From positions 6,631,710-6,695,709 of the forward strand of contig JAJEKV010000063.1 in assembly GCA_021234155.1 (NCBI GenBank): 64,000 nt of DNA. The letters are read 5' to 3'. A program made the position numbers and the translations under genes. The notes below the pieces were generated by a model. The model saw only the letters and a program-made list of their open reading frames with translations, was not told the origin of the DNA and ran no database searches. Origin of the DNA: Isoetes taiwanensis (Eukaryota > Streptophyta > Lycopodiopsida > Isoetales > Isoetaceae). Shown one piece after another: positions 51,918 through 62,244 of this stretch (position 1 is its first letter; each line of letters starts with the position of its first letter).

Positions 51918-52889
51918 CTAACCATTGAATTTGACCCTTGCAGTAGGCTTTGACAATAGTTTATGCTCATCACCAATGTTCTTCTGAAATAGTGCATCGA
52001 GAACACCTAGGGATGTTCTTGTATAAGCTTCTGGCCTAGAATAGTGCTTCAATACACCAGAAACATCATGAACCTCTGCAGCTTGTCTGAGTATTGGAGG
52101 CAAGTATGAATTTAGGATCTCATCTTCAGGATCACATGTGAAAGTAGGCACCATGATGGAGGTAAATGGTGGGGACATAAAAGTCTTGTACACCATCATC
52201 TGCAAGAATAACATTATTTCCATACTGTGGGAAAGCTTCATACACTTTATGGAGTGGCTTCATGAAAACTGGGTTTGCAGATTCTAGAGGCCAATGGAAA
52301 GGCATCTCATCACAATATTTTTGGTCCCAAACAAATACAAAATCTTTTTTGTTCATGGGACATAGAACATCAATAACTTCATGAACATTGAAGTTGTTCA
52401 TGGAGGACCAAATTGCTAAGTCAAACAACCTGGAAGCTTCTTGCAAGAACCTATGCACACCTGGCCTCAACACAACCATTTTGTTAGTTGTAGATGATCT
52501 CAATAACTGAGAACTGAGCCTTCTTAGGTCTTCTCTTAATTGATTTGTTCTTCTGTAAGTCTTAACGAGCACGCCATTCAGATCTAGTATTAATAGTTTC
52601 TTTTTCATAGGTACAGCTTGCAATTCAGTACACCTATTAAGTAAAAGAACAATTCAATCAATGAATCAAAAGAATTATCAAAAGAATTATCAAAGTGAAA
52701 TGTAGAATTATTAACCTCGAAGTTACATTTGTAATTTGCAACTCGGTAGACCTAACAATCATAAAATTAATTAAGTGAATACAGCTTCAATGGTTCCACA
52801 AATATTGAATTCAAATTAAAAAGTCATAAACCTGGAAGTTAAATTGGAAACATCTATGTCCTCATCACTTGGGACTACTTTCTTAAACC
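51918..52889 (-). CDS. FCP1/NIF-like (HAD-fold) domain exons, one frameshift
   Basis: Three exons are visible with GT-AG borders and matching phase: 52889-52832, 52751-52716 and 52633 to the TAG at 51918. Spliced, they give ...SDEDIDVSNLTSR, STELQITNVTSR, CTELQAVPMKKKLLILDLNG. The last exon shows the FCP1/NIF order: DLNGVLVK (HAD motif I), RPGVHRFLQEASRLFDLAIW then SS (motif II), WDQKYC, FMKPLHKVYE (Lys of motif III), NNVILADDG (motif IV), and after a 1-base shift near 52190, VYKTFMSPPFTSIMVPTF. The second Asp of DxDxT is Asn, as in a divergent plant DLNG subgroup, so phosphatase activity is doubtful. No start codon belongs to exon 52889-52832, so it is probably the 3' end of the gene starting at 57547. 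The shift could be decay or an assembly error. Confidence 0.7.
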
Positions 52890-52906
52890 CTGAACATTAA
52901 AACATC

Positions 52907-52948
52907 ACTAGGAACGGTGCCCAGCGTTGCTGGGCATAAGTTGACTGA
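52907..52948. repeat. Hairpin TGCCCAGC-GTT-GCTGGGCA
   Basis: Perfect 8-bp stem at the edge of the polypyrimidine tract (core 52918-52936). It may mark the end of an inserted element that carried the tract in. Confidence 0.6.
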
Positions 52949-53035
52949 GACCCTGTAAATGATACACAATAGCAATAAGAGAATAACCCGAAAGTACTCC
53001 ATTGTTAACATATTCGATACCATTCTTTACGCTGC

Positions 53036-54962
53036 TTTTACTCTTTTCTTTTTCCTTTTCCTCGTTTTCACACTTCCCTTTTTCCTTTTCCTTTTTTTTT
53101 TTTTCATTTTCCTTGCATGCTTCCTTTCTTTCTTTCTTTTTTTTCTTCTTTTTTTTCACATCCTTATTTCCCCCTATGTTGCCCTTCCCTTTCCCTTCTT
53201 CCCAAACCTTTTCCTGGTGGATTCTTTCCTTTTTTTCCTCTTTTCCCCACCCTTTCCCTCATTTTCTTTTCTTTTTCCCTTTTTCCATGCTCTTCTTGGC
53301 TTCTTTTTTCCCCTTTCTTTCGCCCTTTTTATGTGCCTTTTTCCCTTCTCTTTTCCCATTTCGCTATTCCTCTTTTCCCCACCTTTTTTTCGTTCCCTTT
53401 TTTCCCTTCTATTTTCCTCCTTTCCCCACCCTTTCCTTCCCCTTTTCCCCTCTCTCTATTTTTCCTTTTCCCTTTCCCTTTTCCCATGACATTCTTTCCT
53501 TCTCTTTTCTAATTTTCTTGCTCTTTCTTTCCATCGTCCCCTTTTCTTCCCTTCCATTTGCATGCTCTTTTCGCTTCCCTTTTACCCTTTGTTCACCCTT
53601 TCCTCTTCCCCTTTTCTCGTGCCCTTTCTCCCCTCCCTTTTCCCCTATCCATCTTCCCCTTTTCCTCTTGCTTTTTTTCCCGTGTTCTTTTTTCCACTTT
53701 CCCCCTCCCTTTTTATTTTTTCATTTCCCTTTTCCATTTCCAGTTCCCCTTTTTCCCTTCCCTTTTCCTCTTTTTTCCCACCCTTTCCCTCTTCCCCTTT
53801 TGATGGTGCCCTTTTTCCCTTCATTTTCCCTTTCGTTTTCTACTCCCTTTCCCAAGCCATTTATTCCTTCCCTTTTTCCTTTTCCCTTTTCCCTTTTCCC
53901 TTTTTTCCTTCCCTTTTTTTGCATTCTCTTTTTTTTTTTTTTTTCCTTCCTCGTGCCTTTTTGCCCTTCACATTCTCCCTTTCCTTCTCTTTTTTTCCTT
54001 TCCCCCCTTTTTCCTTTTCCCATGCCTTTCTTTTTCCCCACCCTTTTCTACTTCCCTTTTTGCCGGTACCCATTTTCCTTCCCTTTTCCTCCTTTTCCTC
54101 TTCCCGCGTCCCTTTTTCTCTTTCCTTTTATCCTATCATTTCCTTTTCGATTCCGCTTTCCCTTTCCTCACCCTTTCCCTTTTTCTCTTTTTCCCGTGCC
54201 CTTTTCCCCTTTCCTTTTTCCGTGCCCTTTTTTCCCGTTCCTCCTTTTTCTTTTCTCTTTCCCTTTTCCACGTGCCCTTTTCCCCTTTCCTCTCTTTTCT
54301 TTTCCCTTTCTCTTTCCTTTATCCCATTCCCATTTCCTTTTTACTTTCCCATTTCCCCATCATTTTCCTCTTCCCCTTTTTTTTTTATTTTCGTTTTCCC
54401 TTTCCTCACCTTTTTCCTCTTCCCCTTTTTCCCTTTCCCTCTTCCCTTGCCCTTTTCTTCCTCATATGTTACTTTCCCTTTCTCTTTTCCCATGCTTTCC
54501 TTTTTTCCCTTTCCGTACCCTTTCCCTCTTCCTTCTTTTTTTCCTTCTTCTTTTCCTCTTTCCCTTTTCCCCTCCCTTTTTCTTTTTTCGCTCCCTACCC
54601 TTCTTCCTTCCCTTTTTCTCTTTTCCTTCTCCTCTTGTCCTTTTCCCTTCCCTTTTCCCCTTTCCCCTTACCCTTTCCCAATGTCCTCTCTTTCTTCCCA
54701 CACACCCCCCTCGCCTTTTTCCTTTCCCTTTTCCCATGCCCTTTTCCACCCCTACCCTTTTCTTTTTTTCACTTTTCCCTTCCCTTTCCCTCTTTCCCTT
54801 TTCTCGGTGTCCTTTTTCCCTTCCCTTTCTCCCTTTCTTTTTTTTTTTTTCTCTTTCCCTTTTCCCCTGCCCTTTTCTCCTTTCCCTCTTTCCCTTTTGT
54901 CCATGCCTTTTTGCCCTTCACTTTTCCTCTTTCCTCCTCCCTTTTCCTTTACCCTTTCCTCT
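53036..54962. repeat. 1.9-kb polypyrimidine tract (polypurine on - strand)
   Basis: Almost entirely C and T on the + strand, as CCCTTTTC-type runs, broken at intervals by short ATGC, GTGC or CACCC interruptions (TTTTCCCATGCCC, TTTTCCCGTGCCC, CCCACCCTTT). Loose unit length is about 50-70 bp. All three + strand frames are open for long stretches, up to 680 codons of Phe/Pro/Leu/Ser. This is a composition artefact and not a gene. It lies in a probable intron of the - strand gene between the donor at 55076 and the exon at 52889. Such tracts can adopt intramolecular triplex (H-DNA) structure. Confidence 0.95.
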
Positions 54963-55069
54963 TAAGAGATCAAAGCATGGCCAATCGCGGTGGTGGGAAG
55001 TTGTGCAAGAAATCACGGCCTATGGATGCAATCAAATGATCTAAGCCATACAAATTAGGGTTTGCTTCA

Positions 55070-57547
55070 TGACATACTTACGCTATAACATTATAATATA
55101 AGATTGATTTATGAATTAGTGCTCTCAAAGAGATGTTTGAATTTCCTCTAAGAGCATCCATAATTGCTGCAAAATCAGTATTTATACCTTCATTGTGTAC
55201 AGATTGTGTTGCAGTATTAGGCTCCTGTACTTCACCTGTTTTTACCTCAGTGGGATCTACACTTGCAATATCATCAAGGGTTGTCATTATATTTTCCATA
55301 ATTTCCTTTTCAACACCCTCTTCATTCATCTGCAAGTTTTCCTCCCCTTCTTCATTCAAATCAATGTGCATTCTTCTTCTAAGTGGATACTTTCTTGTTT
55401 CCACAACTTTTTTCTTGTTAGTTCTCTCAACCTTTTTCTTTTTGCTGGTCCCAACTTCAGTGACCTTCTTGCTACTTGAGTTCCCTTTCTTTTTGCTAAT
55501 TAACTCATCCTTCTTTGGCATTTCCTTTTTTTGTTTCTTCTTGGCTGGAGTGTCTAATATTTGACACTCAACTTCACTAGTATTCAGACCTGCCTCTGAA
55601 TCCTCTCCAATTTTACCACTGCTTCTCAATTGTCTTGGGCTTGTCATCTTAGACTGATCCTGGATAATTTCTGGCTCGTCCCTTGCATGTCTCAACCTTC
55701 TCTTTGTGCTAGTAGAAGGGGACTTCAACTGATCAGGCAAAACATCTTCAACATCAGGCCGAGTATTTGGTCCCAAATCTGGCCGAGCTTTCTGAGCTAC
55801 CTTAGCATCAAAAGAAGCAACCTGCTCAATTCCTGTTGGAGTACTTATACCAAGTTCAATATAAAGGTCTTCAGGAATGTTACAGTCACATTTCAAACAT
55901 CTGCCCTCTTTGAACAATGCAGCACACATTACATGATATTCATGTTCACATTCAAGAACTATAGACATCTTGTAGTTATTATGAAAACTTAAACCACAAG
56001 CACTACAATAACTTTGCAAAAAACCTGGAAGCCTTCTTTTGATGGTGTTGATGCAGAAAGGAGAGCTGGTGATTTGCATCAGAGACTGAAGGTTGCTTGC
56101 ATGTTCTTTTCCAGCACTTATCTCAACATCCAATCAGGGAAAAAATTACTAAAGTCATATTTTAGATTAGCTAGAACAACTTTGGCTAAAATAACCCAAA
56201 ATACATAGGAAAACTTTCGAATGTTTGGCTAAAGTTGAATAATTTTCCTTTACTAGTTTTGAATGTTTGGCTATTTTTTGTTTGAACCTTTATATAAACT
56301 TTAGCCAAATATTTATGTTATGCCAAACTTTTTATTGTACGAACATATTAATAATAGAAATCTACTAGTTGGAGAACAAAAAACTGTCCATCTAATATAG
56401 TATTAGCAACCTCTATTCCATAATCTCATGAATAATCTCATATTTTACATTAGCTATTAAAAAGTATGGCTAATCTATCCCTAAATGCATAGGAAAACTT
56501 TCGAACGTTTGGCTAAAGTGGAAGAATTTTTTCTCTCCTTCTTTCTTATGTTTGGCTAAACCTTGGTGTAAGGGAGGTCAACTTTGAAAATATTTGGCGA
56601 TTTTTTTCTTTTTTCCAATTATTCCCTCCTTTATAGTTTAGCCGTATTTTTTCCAAAAATGTCCAAAAAATCGCCATTTGGCTAATATTAGCCGCTATTT
56701 TTTTCCCTGCATCCAATTGAATTAATTCAGCTTCCAATGCCTCCTTCTTCACAAGAAGATCGGGATCTCCAGGTTTGCAAACAGACTCCAAGGACTCACA
56801 TGCATATTCTTCAAACATCAATTTCTTTTCTAAATCCCTGATTTCTAACTCCACTTCCTTTGTAATAACCATAGCTCTCTTCTCGGCAATAGTAGACTTT
56901 AGCCTTTCCATACTGCTTCTTTTTTCAGACAAGGTTTTAAATATTTTATCATTGGATTTCTCATCAGCAGCCAGACTAACAACAATATCTTGCATTTTCT
57001 TTCCCATCTCTGCCTTTTTATTCTCAAGCTTCCCTAAGTTTTACAATCACTAACTGCGGTTATGCTTCAAATTAGTCTGATCAAGAGTAGGCTTAGGAAT
57101 ACCTTTGGCAGAAATAGCAGGCTTTGATTCAATTTCAGCTTTTGCTTTTTGAACATTTTTTTTCGGCCTGCATTTCTTGTACATCATAACCTGTGCCCCA
57201 TATGAAGCCCAATTTATCTGATGACCTTCAGGATCAAGCAGTGCTTCAGGGCAATTTTCCCATGCAAATGCAAGAGCCAATTGTTTTCTTACTTCATTAT
57301 TAGAAACACCATCACCGGTAAAACACACTCAATAAGCTTTCCAATTTTCTCCTCAAATGTGGTTGAACAAAGGCAACCTTGATTGCAGAACCGACTTTGA
57401 ATTAAAACTTTCACCCAAAGCGGATTCCCATTGTTCCTTTGTGATTTGGGTTGCTAGCCAATTGTATTTCATATGGGGCTGCAGACCCTCATTTGACAAC
57501 CCGTGCATCTCAAAAAAATCCTCCGCTGTTACTGCTTCTTCTACCAT
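55070..57547 (-). pseudogene. Coiled-coil, RING-H2 and basic-linker gene of the transposon (5' and middle part)
   Basis: Starts at the ATG at 57547 (MVEEAVTAEDFFEMHGLSNE). An N-terminal region continues to 57050 with 1-base shifts near 57360 and 57327 (GHQINWASYGAQVMMYKK). After stops at 57038-57052 the same frame gives a charged coiled coil (57030-56720: VELEIRDLEKKLMFEEYACE). A hAT-type MITE (56135-56709) interrupts it; without the MITE the frame reads straight on: EAELIQLDVEISAGKEHASN. The next 340 codons hold a RING-H2 finger, C-x2-C-x15-C-x-H-x2-H-x2-C-x8-C-x2-C (CSAC...CEHEYHVMC...CLKC), typical of E3 ubiquitin ligases. Then come a Lys-rich NLS-like stretch (KKKKVERTNKKKVVE) and an acidic segment. 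The frame ends at a strong donor, GC|GTAAGTATG (55076), so it likely splices on to the FCP1-like exons. No family was recognised for the whole. Confidence 0.6.
56135..56709. mobile_element. hAT-type MITE, 575 bp, CATCCAAT target duplication
   Basis: The ends CAGGGAAAAAA and TTTTTTTCCCTG are inverted repeats of the hAT CAGGG type. A perfect 8-bp duplication, CATCCAAT, lies at 56127-56134 and 56710-56717. The interior has repeated TTTGGCTAAA-type motifs and GAAAACTTTCGAA near both ends, and no coding capacity. Removing the element and one duplication restores the open frame across the site, proving insertion into coding sequence. Confidence 0.9.
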
Positions 57548-57752
57548 GTTGCTTGATTCACGACGATTAGTTCCGGATAAACAATCTATATTGTGCGCCG
57601 GAAGAGGAATTCGAAACTCTGCTAAAGGATTTGCAAAAGGAATGAAACAGGAAATTGAGGGGAAGCTTCGCGCGCGGGAACCGAGGTGGTTTTTTTTTTT
57701 CCTTTGGAATGAAGGCAACCTAGGTGCTTTAGGTGCTAAGTGCTTTCGCGTT

Positions 57753-57782
57753 TTTTTGGGTAGCATTACCATATTTACACCC
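57753..57782 (-). repeat. Right terminal inverted repeat
   Basis: Partner of 46317-46346. Followed by TGTA (57783-57786). Confidence 0.85.
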
Positions 57783-57786
57783 TGTA

Positions 57787-60029
57787 CTTGAAAACTCAAA
57801 AGTAGCACATGCAGTTGACTCCGTTGACCTTTTGAAGCCACACTAATAGCCACACTAATATCCCATCAGCAAATTTGAGAATCGTCTGATCCACTTAAGA
57901 GGTGGCCCTCTTTGAAAGGGCTCAAAGAAAGACCATAACCCTCATTCTTATGGCGACTGTTGTGAAATTAATAGTGCATAAATGCTAAAATGTATCAGTA
58001 TCTTTAACATGCTACAATGTTCTTTCAAATTTATTGAATCTCTTCATATATCTGAGCATGGCAAACATGGTTATTTCCTCACCGTCTTACCTTTTGTCAA
58101 ACTCATTGAACTTGCATGCGTCCAAGATCTTGGCAGAATATAATCCCTTGATTGAGAGACAGCATGAGCAAAAAAAACATCAATTTTAAAAAGTACAATA
58201 ATCTTGCGTTTATTTTTCATCACAATCTCCAGTACATTCATGAAATGGGCATGTAAATGCCTTGTCTCCAGTGGAAAAACCATTTAAAAAATACTAACAA
58301 TGGCATTTAAAAGACAAATAGCTCGCACACATCATGATATGCACCACGGTTAAAATTTATAGGACTTTGCATTGCGGGTTTTAGATCAGCTAAACCTTAA
58401 AAGGTGTCTTGAAATCATCTCCATAGCCTCTAGGAAATATAGATGGATCTCTGTCCTTTCTAAAGTAGCATGTGCATCGCCAAACACAACTTTAAACTTT
58501 AGTTATATCCTTCCTCAAATCAAGCTTGCGATTCAAAGTTCTGCAAATTCTATTAAAGATATGTACTTACCTCCCAAACTTTATCGGAAAAATGGAATGT
58601 TTGCACGCTCATTTGAGAAAAACCCATTTAACAATAGCAACGCGTTTGAAACTACTCCGAACCCCATTATTGCTATTGCGGTCATCTACCGCAAATTTTG
58701 CGAGAAGTTTGCAACCATTTCAATGACAGTTAATTGAAGTGAGTAAATGCGGTGCAATTTTTAAAAAGAAGCAACCACAGTCAAAACAAAGAACAAGGCA
58801 AACTATGGCCCTAAGCACAAACTAGCCCATCTGCCTTCCAAAGCTAACTAGCATCTATCTCTGAATGCGACTAGCATCTATCTCTGAATGCTAGCTTCCC
58901 ATCAAATATAACCTAACACAAGCTACAATCGTTTCTCATACCTGTGGTTAACAAATGAATGCAACTTGGCGAGAAAAGTCAATGCGGTCAAATAGGAAAG
59001 ATGTTTTGTCCACTCGGGGTTGCAACCACAAAATCATTGAAAGGATTTAAGGCCAAGCAATTAATCTGCAGTCAATGACCAAAGAAATGAGATTAACAAG
59101 CCAGAAAACATGCCTGGATAAAGGATACCGCTGGTAACATGACATCATACCTCAGATATGTGTGCAATGACATGCAAAAGCTTTTCACACAACTGCATGT
59201 CCTCAAGTTTCAGATGACTAGATTGCCATCATTTCCAACTGATCCAAAAGGCCAAATGAGCCATCATCTCCAACTGATCCAAAAGGCCAAATGATTCTCC
59301 TGCCTTAAATGTACTAGCTAACTTGCATTTATTTGTAATTTTGAGTCTGAGAATAGAATGGGCGGAAAAAATCCAATCCGCAGATTAAGCAGCCCAACAT
59401 AGGTCATTGAGGAGGGAAGAACGGCTGACACGAAAGCGGCCAGATTTGTCGCATAAGCAGGGGATATCCACAAAATTAGTAACGGGATAACTAGCGAAAG
59501 GAGCCCAACATGGAACACCAGTTGTTACCACAAGCGGCTATACATTATCTATATTCCACCAAACCAACAAAACCTTAATCAGTAATGCCCGAGAGCTGCG
59601 TAAGAGCCCCATAAGATGCATATCCTTTGATAGTAGTACCATAAGAAACAGTCTGTGATAAGAACTGACTTCTCTGGAGAAGACAGAAATTCCCAGAACC
59701 CCAAACCAGCCTATCCATAGGAGCAAGAAGAATGATCGATTCCAATCCTGGGCAACACGATGGATCCATAGCCACGATGCTCCACAATCACACATCATGC
59801 ATAATAAAGAAATTTAGGCATCTAGAGCTTCGTCTTTTCAATAAACAGGGGGTACACTTAGATCAAACTGAGAAGAGCTTAGCCATCGCCCGGAATACAG
59901 TGCATCCTTCTAACTGTGCTCTCTAGTCTGCGATATTAACTGGAAAAGGAAAAGAGAAGTGTTAGATTATGCAAAGAATCCAAGAAATGAGCTCCAAATC
60001 TACCTCCGCTGCTTTCTCCATCGTAATGC
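57787..60029. other. Intergenic, no gene recognised
   Basis: AT-rich. GACTAGCATCTATCTCTGAATGC is duplicated at about 58845-58890, and ATCTCCAACTGATCCAAAAGG at about 59230-59290. Short frames lack motifs. Confidence 0.5.
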
Positions 60030-60168
60030 GGCTGGATGACCGAGCATTTACAGGCAGCAGCCAGTTTTTAGCAGTCATCAGCATATGCTAGGTATATGCC
60101 AGCATATACTTGAATATGCCCACATACCCACATAAACGAGGGTTTGCCCCCCTAGGGGCAACCCAAAA
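60030..60168 (+). repeat. 139-bp dispersed repeat, copy 2
   Basis: See 45989-46127. The copies differ at only a few positions. Confidence 0.9.
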
Positions 60169-61529
60169 AGAAAAATCTAAGTTTGTTACTCCCTAAATAA
60201 TAGTACTTTTACTATGTGCACACTTTATCTTAGAAGAAATCTCCAACAACTACTTTAGCAACCATAATATGGTTAATATTCTTCAAAACATTACTCCTGC
60301 ATTAGCATCATCGATTATGTTATTACATTGCACAATCCAGCTCAAATTGTTGGGGTCAAATTGTTGGGCACAATTGTTGGGGGCAATTCAGGTCAAGTTG
60401 CACAATTCAGGTCATACAAGATCAACTCTCTATACAAATAGTTAATCTATTAAGACTGCAAGAAGCAAACTTAGAAATTTATCATGTGAATTATAGTCTT
60501 GCATTTAAGCTAAGAACACATACAAAGTTCATGATAGATTAACTTCTGCTGGAACTCTTAAAAATTCGCTAAATCTTGAAAGTCATGGGCAGTTGTGGGT
60601 TTGGGTTTGCAATTTTAGGGTTCAACCATGGCAAAGGGAGAGCGAATGCTCAAGAGAAGATGGTCTTCTAGGAAAAGAACAATCTGCACCACTGCTTTGG
60701 TAACTCTGGCTCTTGTCTCTGTCTACTTATGGTTTAGATTTTGGCAGTTTAGATTGGCTTATGGTTTGCTTATGTTTTGTTGATCTTGTATGGCCCTAAT
60801 ACATGTTGTAATTTTGATGTATTGTCTGCCTGGATATTCCAGATCCAACATTGATCTTCCAGATCCAAATACAAGATGTTGATATTCCAAATCCAAGATC
60901 CAGATAACAAGATCCAGATCCAAGATCCAAGATCCAAGATATTGCTCTTCCAGATCCAGTACAAGATATTGATATTCCAGATCCAGATACAAGATATTGG
61001 AGAATTGAAACAGCCAAAGGATTTTCAAAGGATTTTTCTAGCCACTTGCCTGTGTAGGACAGATTACACAGATAATACAGATTATACAGGCAGAGAAAAT
61101 ACATCATCAAAGGATAATAGATTTGGAAGCAACATAATAGAAACTGCAAAATTCTTTGATTTACAATTCAACAATTGAATCTACAGATTTTCAAAAAACT
61201 TTGAACTGCATTGGATGACTTGGAGCAAATCGTCTTCAAGAGGACATATCGAACATCTCAAACCATGGATTAGGATTTAATGTCATGTAACAATCTCAGA
61301 ACGTAGCTCTACAATCTAGTTGTTACGATAAAATCTGCTACCATTTTGCATCTCCTACACATATCTGCTACATGCAACATATCTGCATAGATAATAAATG
61401 ATATGCAATCACAATTTAACACATCTAATACAAATGCCAAAACTAATATGTAAGCACAGAGTTGGAAGAGAGTACCTATCAACTGCACAGGTGTCTTGTC
61501 AAGATTGCACGCACTTCAATACCATCATT
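60169..61529. other. Intergenic with AGATCC minisatellite
   Basis: No gene. At 60838-60998 lies a degenerate array of CAGATCCA, AGATCCAAG and GATATTCCAGATCC units (about fourteen GATCC-like cores). The spurious Trp/Leu frames on the - strand are its translation. Confidence 0.7.
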
Positions 61530-62244
61530 TCAACTTGGACAACATGGTGGAATCTCCTCCAGGTATATATGAATTGCATATCTATCTCCTCGATCAATCA
61601 TGATGTTGTGCAGGCAACAACAAAGCACAATCCTGGACAATGCTTCCTTATTTGGCTTGTATATTTTTCTTCCCAATAGTCGCCAATACTTTTTTAATAG
61701 GCCAAATGCTCTTTCAACTGCCATGCGAGTAGAAGAATGGATGAAATTAAACCTATCAAACAATTCTCTTAGTCCTTGACCTGGGTATGGCACAATTAAC
61801 CATGGTAACATTGGATAACCTGCATCCCCAATGATGTATTGATGGACAGGCTTTCCATCAATGTATACCACCTCCCCATTCAATCTTTGGCTCTCAATGA
61901 CCATATATGTAAATTCGCTAACTCTTAAAAGGCGTGCATCATTAACACTTCCTAGATAACCTGCAACCACATCTAAGAATCGTGTGCGGCTATATACTAT
62001 AGCTTGTACTAGAACAGAATAGCGTCCAGTTCTATCATACCAGTCTGTTTCTTGCTCATCATCAGGATGTTTAATTTGTATATGCGTTGCATCAATGGCT
62101 CCACAACAATTGGGAAGGCCATGAAGGCATTGGAAGCCTTCCTTCACTACCCTCAATTCAGATGGCATTCATTTCCTCATTGATTCTTATTGCAATGAAG
62201 ATGGCTTGCAAGATCGAGGACAACTGTAATACAATCGGTTCCAT
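61530..62244 (-). pseudogene. PIF/Harbinger transposase, N-terminal DNA-binding part lost
   Basis: The 212-codon frame from 62168 to 61530 carries the DDE domain of plant Harbinger (ALP1/HARBI1-like) nucleases. Motifs are GLPNCCGAIDATHIQI (D26), then VVAGYLGSVNDARLLR, YIIGDAGYPMLPWLIVPYPG (D115), and STRMAVERAFGLLKKYWRLL (E152), ending LCCCLHNIMIDRG. All three acidic residues are present. A typical family N-terminus, MEPIVLQLSSILQAIFIAIR, lies just upstream (62244 to about 62160) but out of frame. The roughly 100 residues normally between, including the helix-turn-helix, are missing. It therefore looks internally deleted and unable to bind DNA by itself. No matching TIRs were found around it. 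Confidence 0.82.

Larger units (their letters stand above)
46313..57786. mobile_element. 11.5-kb DNA transposon with 30-bp TIRs and TGTA target duplication
   Basis: The element proper is 46317-57782. Its ends are GGGTGTAAATATG-x-TAATGCTACCCAAAAA in inverted orientation with one mismatch in 30 (46317-46346 and 57753-57782), and TGTA flanks it at 46313-46316 and 57783-57786. Just inside both ends lie GTGCTTTAGGTGC repeats. Convergent genes start about 240-275 bp from each end: a broken DDE-type transposase on the + strand, and a large multidomain gene on the - strand. A 4-bp target duplication and a DFAENY/SDGxxxQFK transposase would suit the Sola superfamily, but I cannot confirm that. Later insertions inside: a hAT-type MITE at 56135-56709 and probably DNA at 47830-49485. 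The flanking 4-bp match could arise by chance; the TIRs are the main evidence. Confidence 0.8.

Noticed and set aside
53002-55044. 680-codon + strand open frame of Phe/Pro/Leu/Ser
   Set aside because: It is the translation of a polypyrimidine tract. All three frames are open and no domain, start context or codon pattern supports coding.
60759-61149. Trp/Leu/Gly-rich - strand frames
   Set aside because: They are translations of the AGATCC minisatellite.
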